In this document: positions 21,664-23,938 of the stretch, one piece after another
Layout: each line of letters starts with the position of its first letter
How positions within the stretch are numbered: position 1 is the first letter of the stretch
Virus record (IMG/VR): IMGVR_UViG_3300033064_002044
Span: 1-23,938 of that record
Source: a virus
DNA length: 23,938 nucleotides
Reading direction: 5' to 3' (one strand)
The notes under the pieces: model-generated
Databases searched by the model: none
What the model saw: the letters and a program-made list of their open reading frames with translations, nothing else
Told to the model about the DNA's origin: nothing
Program-made: the position numbers and the translations under genes

Positions 21664-22651
21664 AGAGCGGGCGCGTGAGCTGGACGAGGCGCGTAGGGTG
21701 CGACTGTTGCGGTCAGAGGACATCGACACCGAAAAATATTTGAAGGCCCACGACGTCACCCACAAGGTGAACGAGGCGACGACGTGGTTGGACGAGATGC
21801 AAGAGGAGCTGGTCAACCCGTCAGAGCGTGAGCGCGGGCAAGTGATGCCATGGCCGAAGACGCATAGCAGCTTTGCGTTCCGCCCGGGCGAGGTGACGAT
21901 CTACGCCGGCACCAACGGTAGCGGCAAGTCGATGGTTACTGGGCAGGTGGCGCTCGGTCTCGTGAAGCAGAAGCAGAAGGTTTGCATTGCTTCGTTTGAG
22001 ATGAAACCGAAGCGCAGTCTGTATCGCATGTTGCGCCAGTTCGGCGGGCAGAACCTTGACGTGCCGGCGTTTGAGAACAACGCCCAGCGGATCGGCGGAT
22101 ACATCTCGCGCTTTTCGAGCTTTGCGGCAGATCGTCTGTGGATGTATGACCAGCAGGGCACGACGTCGTCTAGGCAGGTGATTGCGATGTCGCGGTATTG
22201 CGCTGTCGAATTAGGCATCAAGCATGTGTTCATCGACAGCCTGATGAAGTGCGTGCCGGCCGAGGACGACTATAACGCGCAGAAGTATTTCGTTGATGAG
22301 CTGACCGCGCTGGCGCGTGACCACAGTATTCACGTTCACCTCGTGCACCATCTGGCCAAGCTGCAAACGGACGACCAGCTGCCGAGCAAGCGTGATGTGA
22401 AGGGATCTGGCGCGATTACTGACCAAGTCGATAACGTGCTGCTGGTTCATCGCAACAAGAAAAAGGAGCACAAGTTTCAGGCGGGGCAGGACGTGAGCGA
22501 CCTTGAGCCGGATGCGACGCTGATGTGTGAGAAGCAGCGTAACGGTGAAGCCGAGGAGTGGTATGGGCTTTGGTATAACCGCGAGTGCCAACAGTTTGTC
22601 GAGGCGCATGATTCATTGCCAATGTGCTTTGATGCCGCGGGTGCGTTTTGA
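21647..22651 (+). CDS. DnaB-like replicative helicase
   Basis: This 334-residue protein has a RecA-type ATPase core: Walker A 'GTNGSGKS' (88-95), Walker B 'HVFIDS' (193-198), a 'HLVHHLAK' strand (231-238) and the DnaB-type motif 'KGSGAITDQVDNVLLVHR' (252-269). It belongs with DnaB/T7 gp4/Twinkle helicases, hexameric motors that unwind DNA 5' to 3' at the fork. The N-terminal 70 residues are charged and helical and lack the DnaB N-terminal domain, so it is short for a DnaB. It overlaps the CHC2 gene by 17 bases, suggesting that the two act as a split primase-helicase. Confidence 0.85.
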   Translation: MATLIEERARELDEARRVRLLRSEDIDTEKYLKAHDVTHKVNEATTWLDEMQEELVNPSERERGQVMPWPKTHSSFAFRPGEVTIYAGTNGSGKSMVTGQVALGLVKQKQKVCIASFEMKPKRSLYRMLRQFGGQNLDVPAFENNAQRIGGYISRFSSFAADRLWMYDQQGTTSSRQVIAMSRYCAVELGIKHVFIDSLMKCVPAEDDYNAQKYFVDELTALARDHSIHVHLVHHLAKLQTDDQLPSKRDVKGSGAITDQVDNVLLVHRNKKKEHKFQAGQDVSDLEPDATLMCEKQRNGEAEEWYGLWYNRECQQFVEAHDSLPMCFDAAGAF

Positions 22652-22887
22652 TCGAAGGAAAGGGCGACGATGAGCACCGTCACCGGTGCCTTGTCCGATG
22701 GTTAATCCGTCGCAGAATTAATGACCGGGACGCGGCGCATCGGTGGCTTGCGGGGTATTACGACACTGAGAAAGTCAGGCACGTAAAGGGATGGAACGAC
22801 CTGCACCCGTCGTCGGTGTTAGAGCGTGACGTCAGAGATCAATGGGTAAAAGGGAACAGGGGCGAAGATGGAGACTGGCGTGAATGA
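22648..22887 (+). CDS. Small phage protein, replication operon
   Basis: This is a 79-residue, strongly charged protein with TTG start overlapping the helicase stop (TTGA). Features are 'HRCLVRWLIRRRINDRDAAH', 'KVRHVKGWNDLHPSSVLERD' and the end 'QWVKGNRGEDGDWRE'. I recognise the pattern from short proteins in replication modules of environmental phages but no function is known; the basic first half could bind nucleic acid. The next gene starts 20 bases before its stop. The TTG start is supported by overlap rather than by a strong ribosome site. Confidence 0.65.
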   Translation: MIEGKGDDEHRHRCLVRWLIRRRINDRDAAHRWLAGYYDTEKVRHVKGWNDLHPSSVLERDVRDQWVKGNRGEDGDWRE

Positions 22888-23230
22888 AATAATCTTACCG
22901 TGGCCGCCGAGCGTGAATCAATACTGGCGCATGTTTCAGAACAGGATGATCATCAGTAGAGAAGGGAGGACTTTTCGCGCAAAGGTAATGGAGCACATTT
23001 TGTTGCAGAAGGCGTTCACGCGTTATGAGGGCAAAATCAAAGTAACGATCGAGGCATGGCGACCGGATAACAGAAGGCGTGATCTGGATAACCTGTTGAA
23101 GGCAACGCTGGACGGATGCACTCATGCGGGCGTGTGGACTGACGATTCAAACATCGTTGACTTGCGAATTTACTGGTCAAAAGACAAGGCCGGCATTTTA
23201 AAATTGAAGATAGAGGAAGCAAATGAATAA
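22868..23230 (+). CDS. rusA: RusA-family Holliday junction resolvase
   Basis: This 120-residue endonuclease of the RusA family resolves four-way DNA junctions made during replication and recombination. Residues 11-20 ('PWPPSVNQYW') are the family's opening motif. 'RDLDNLLKATLDG' (71-83) places Asp72, Asp74 and Lys78 like the E. coli active-site Asp70, Asp72 and Lys76. 'TDDSNI' (91-96) supplies the third acidic residue. Length is normal. It could start at the ATG at 22868 or the in-frame GTG at 22880; I kept the ATG. It is coupled to the genes before and after by overlaps. In this phage it may debranch DNA before packaging. Confidence 0.9.
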   Translation: METGVNEIILPWPPSVNQYWRMFQNRMIISREGRTFRAKVMEHILLQKAFTRYEGKIKVTIEAWRPDNRRRDLDNLLKATLDGCTHAGVWTDDSNIVDLRIYWSKDKAGILKLKIEEANE

Positions 23231-23564
23231 TGACAGCGACGTGAAGAACCCAGAGCTTGCAATCGAATATATTTACAAGCACGGCAAGCGTTATGCAAAA
23301 GCAAAGGCCGACAGGATTTATCTGGAAGAGTATCGCAAGAGCTTGAAATCTTTAATCATGGGGCGTAGCCTTGAAAAGGCCGTCAACGCGCAAGAGCGTG
23401 AGGCTTACGGTGACCCCGAATACATTAAGCTGTTGAACGGGCTGCGTGAGGCAATTGAAATTGAGGAGGAGATTCGTTGGGGGCTGGTGGCAGCACAGGC
23501 CCGTATCGAAGTGTGGCGTTCGATGGAAGCAACCAACCGTGCCGAAGGGAGGGCAACGTTGTGA
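23223..23564 (+). CDS. Unknown helical phage protein
   Basis: This is a 113-residue charged, helical protein. It has 'ELAIEYIYKHGKRYAKAKAD', then 'EYRKSLKSLIMG' and 'REAYGDPEYIKLLNGLREAI', ending in 'EEEIRWGLVAAQARIEVWRS'. The pattern of short helices with a central 'EREAYGDPEYI' turn is common to small proteins encoded next to resolvase genes in environmental phages. No catalytic motif or membrane segment is seen. It overlaps the resolvase end by 8 bases and its TGA overlaps the next GTG. A recombination or packaging accessory role is only suggested by place. Confidence 0.65.
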   Translation: MNNDSDVKNPELAIEYIYKHGKRYAKAKADRIYLEEYRKSLKSLIMGRSLEKAVNAQEREAYGDPEYIKLLNGLREAIEIEEEIRWGLVAAQARIEVWRSMEATNRAEGRATL

Positions 23565-23938
23565 GTCCACTCATTCAAGAGCTGGCGTCTCTGTCACCTG
23601 ATACTGCTGTTGAGTATCACTGGTTTGACATGACCGCCGCATACAAAAAAGAGCAAGTGGTTGATCACGCTGTTCTCGATTGCCCTTTGCCTTTTCCACA
23701 AACCGCATTAGTTTGCGCTTTTGAAAATAAAAAAGCGTTGATTGTATTGGGCCGTAGTGGTGAAGCAACGGCCGTATGCGCGTGGCTATTAGAAAAGACA
23801 TTTTATAAATCGACGATACCATTTATTTATGTGTCAACGCCGGACGGTGTGAGAGTTCGTCACGATGACGGCACTGAATTTGACTACCGCACCAGCACTG
23901 CGGTCGGCGTGTTAGCTTTCGTTAGCTCATTTCTTAAC
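23561..23938 (+). CDS. Unknown protein, 3' end outside window
   Basis: The frame opens with GTG overlapping the preceding TGA (GTGA), with a GGGAGGG ribosome site upstream, and stays open for 126 codons to the last base. The visible part has beta-alpha-beta text: 'TAVEYHWFDMTAAYK', 'ALVCAFENKKALIVLGR', 'AVCAWLLEKTFYK' and 'IPFIYVSTPDGVRVRHDDG'. No family is recognised. A frame on the opposite strand covers part of it but has no operon partner. It is more AT-rich than the upstream genes. Confidence 0.65.
   Translation, partial: MSPLIQELASLSPDTAVEYHWFDMTAAYKKEQVVDHAVLDCPLPFPQTALVCAFENKKALIVLGRSGEATAVCAWLLEKTFYKSTIPFIYVSTPDGVRVRHDDGTEFDYRTSTAVGVLAFVSSFLN

Noticed and set aside
21286-21816. A 176-codon minus-strand frame over the CHC2 and helicase genes
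   Set aside because: The + strand frames carry intact zinc and Walker motifs; the opposite frame is Arg/Ser/His-rich shadow text.
1-23938. tRNA genes, integrase or attachment sites
   Set aside because: I saw no cloverleaf-like sequence and no recombinase gene or repeat pair that would support lysogenic integration in this window.

Overview
This window is part of a tailed bacteriophage genome (Caudoviricetes), most likely a short-tailed (podovirus-like) phage of a proteobacterium. The evidence is a compact gene layout with ATGA, GTGA and TTGA start/stop overlaps, a holin with the 'WLSKNIRP' motif, a GH108-type muramidase, an adaptor-like protein, a set of very large virion proteins that includes a lytic transglycosylase, and a phage-type replication module. 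Many proteins look like those of environmental (freshwater or marine) phages known mostly from metagenomes. No tRNA, integrase, terminase, portal, major capsid or DNA polymerase gene is visible. The head-packaging genes and any polymerase must lie outside the window, so host and lifestyle cannot be fixed.

Layout. (1) 1-2223, + strand: the end of a small gene, a short tail-fibre-like protein (160-783), and a run of small coupled genes, three of which encode small membrane proteins. (2) 2223-3135: the lysis pair, a holin and a GH108 endolysin. (3) 3137-17399: virion genes. These are an adaptor-like protein, a beta-rich tail/fibre protein, a 735-aa beta-propeller-like tail protein carrying inserted modules, two small proteins, a 1690-aa giant virion protein with four 34-aa tandem repeats and a Thr/Gly linker, two helical Ala-rich virion proteins, and a 561-aa protein with an SLT lytic transglycosylase domain. 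The last four look like a DNA-ejection (internal virion) cassette. (4) 17400-17425: a hairpin between converging operons; the minus-strand stop codon lies in its loop. (5) 17411-20268, - strand: eight overlapping or closely spaced early genes, including a RecB/Cas4-like PD-(D/E)XK nuclease, a winged-helix protein and a protein ending DDIPF like single-stranded DNA-binding proteins. (6) 20269-20396: a divergent promoter/operator region. (7) 20397-23938, + strand: a YdaS/Cro-like regulator, a DUF1376 replication protein, a stand-alone CHC2 zinc domain, a DnaB-like helicase, a RusA resolvase, and small unknown genes running off the window end.

How it fits together: the two early operons diverge from one control region. 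The leftward one supplies DNA-processing and recombination functions, the rightward one replication. The late + strand operon supplies tail, lysis and ejection functions. The most distinctive points are the nested domain insertion in the 735-aa tail protein, the repeat-bearing giant virion protein, the primase-like zinc domain without a catalytic TOPRIM domain, the nuclease/SSB-like pairing without a recognisable annealase, and the back-to-back promoters with matching operator-like dyads. These are unusual arrangements of known families; I did not find a wholly new system that the sequence alone can prove.
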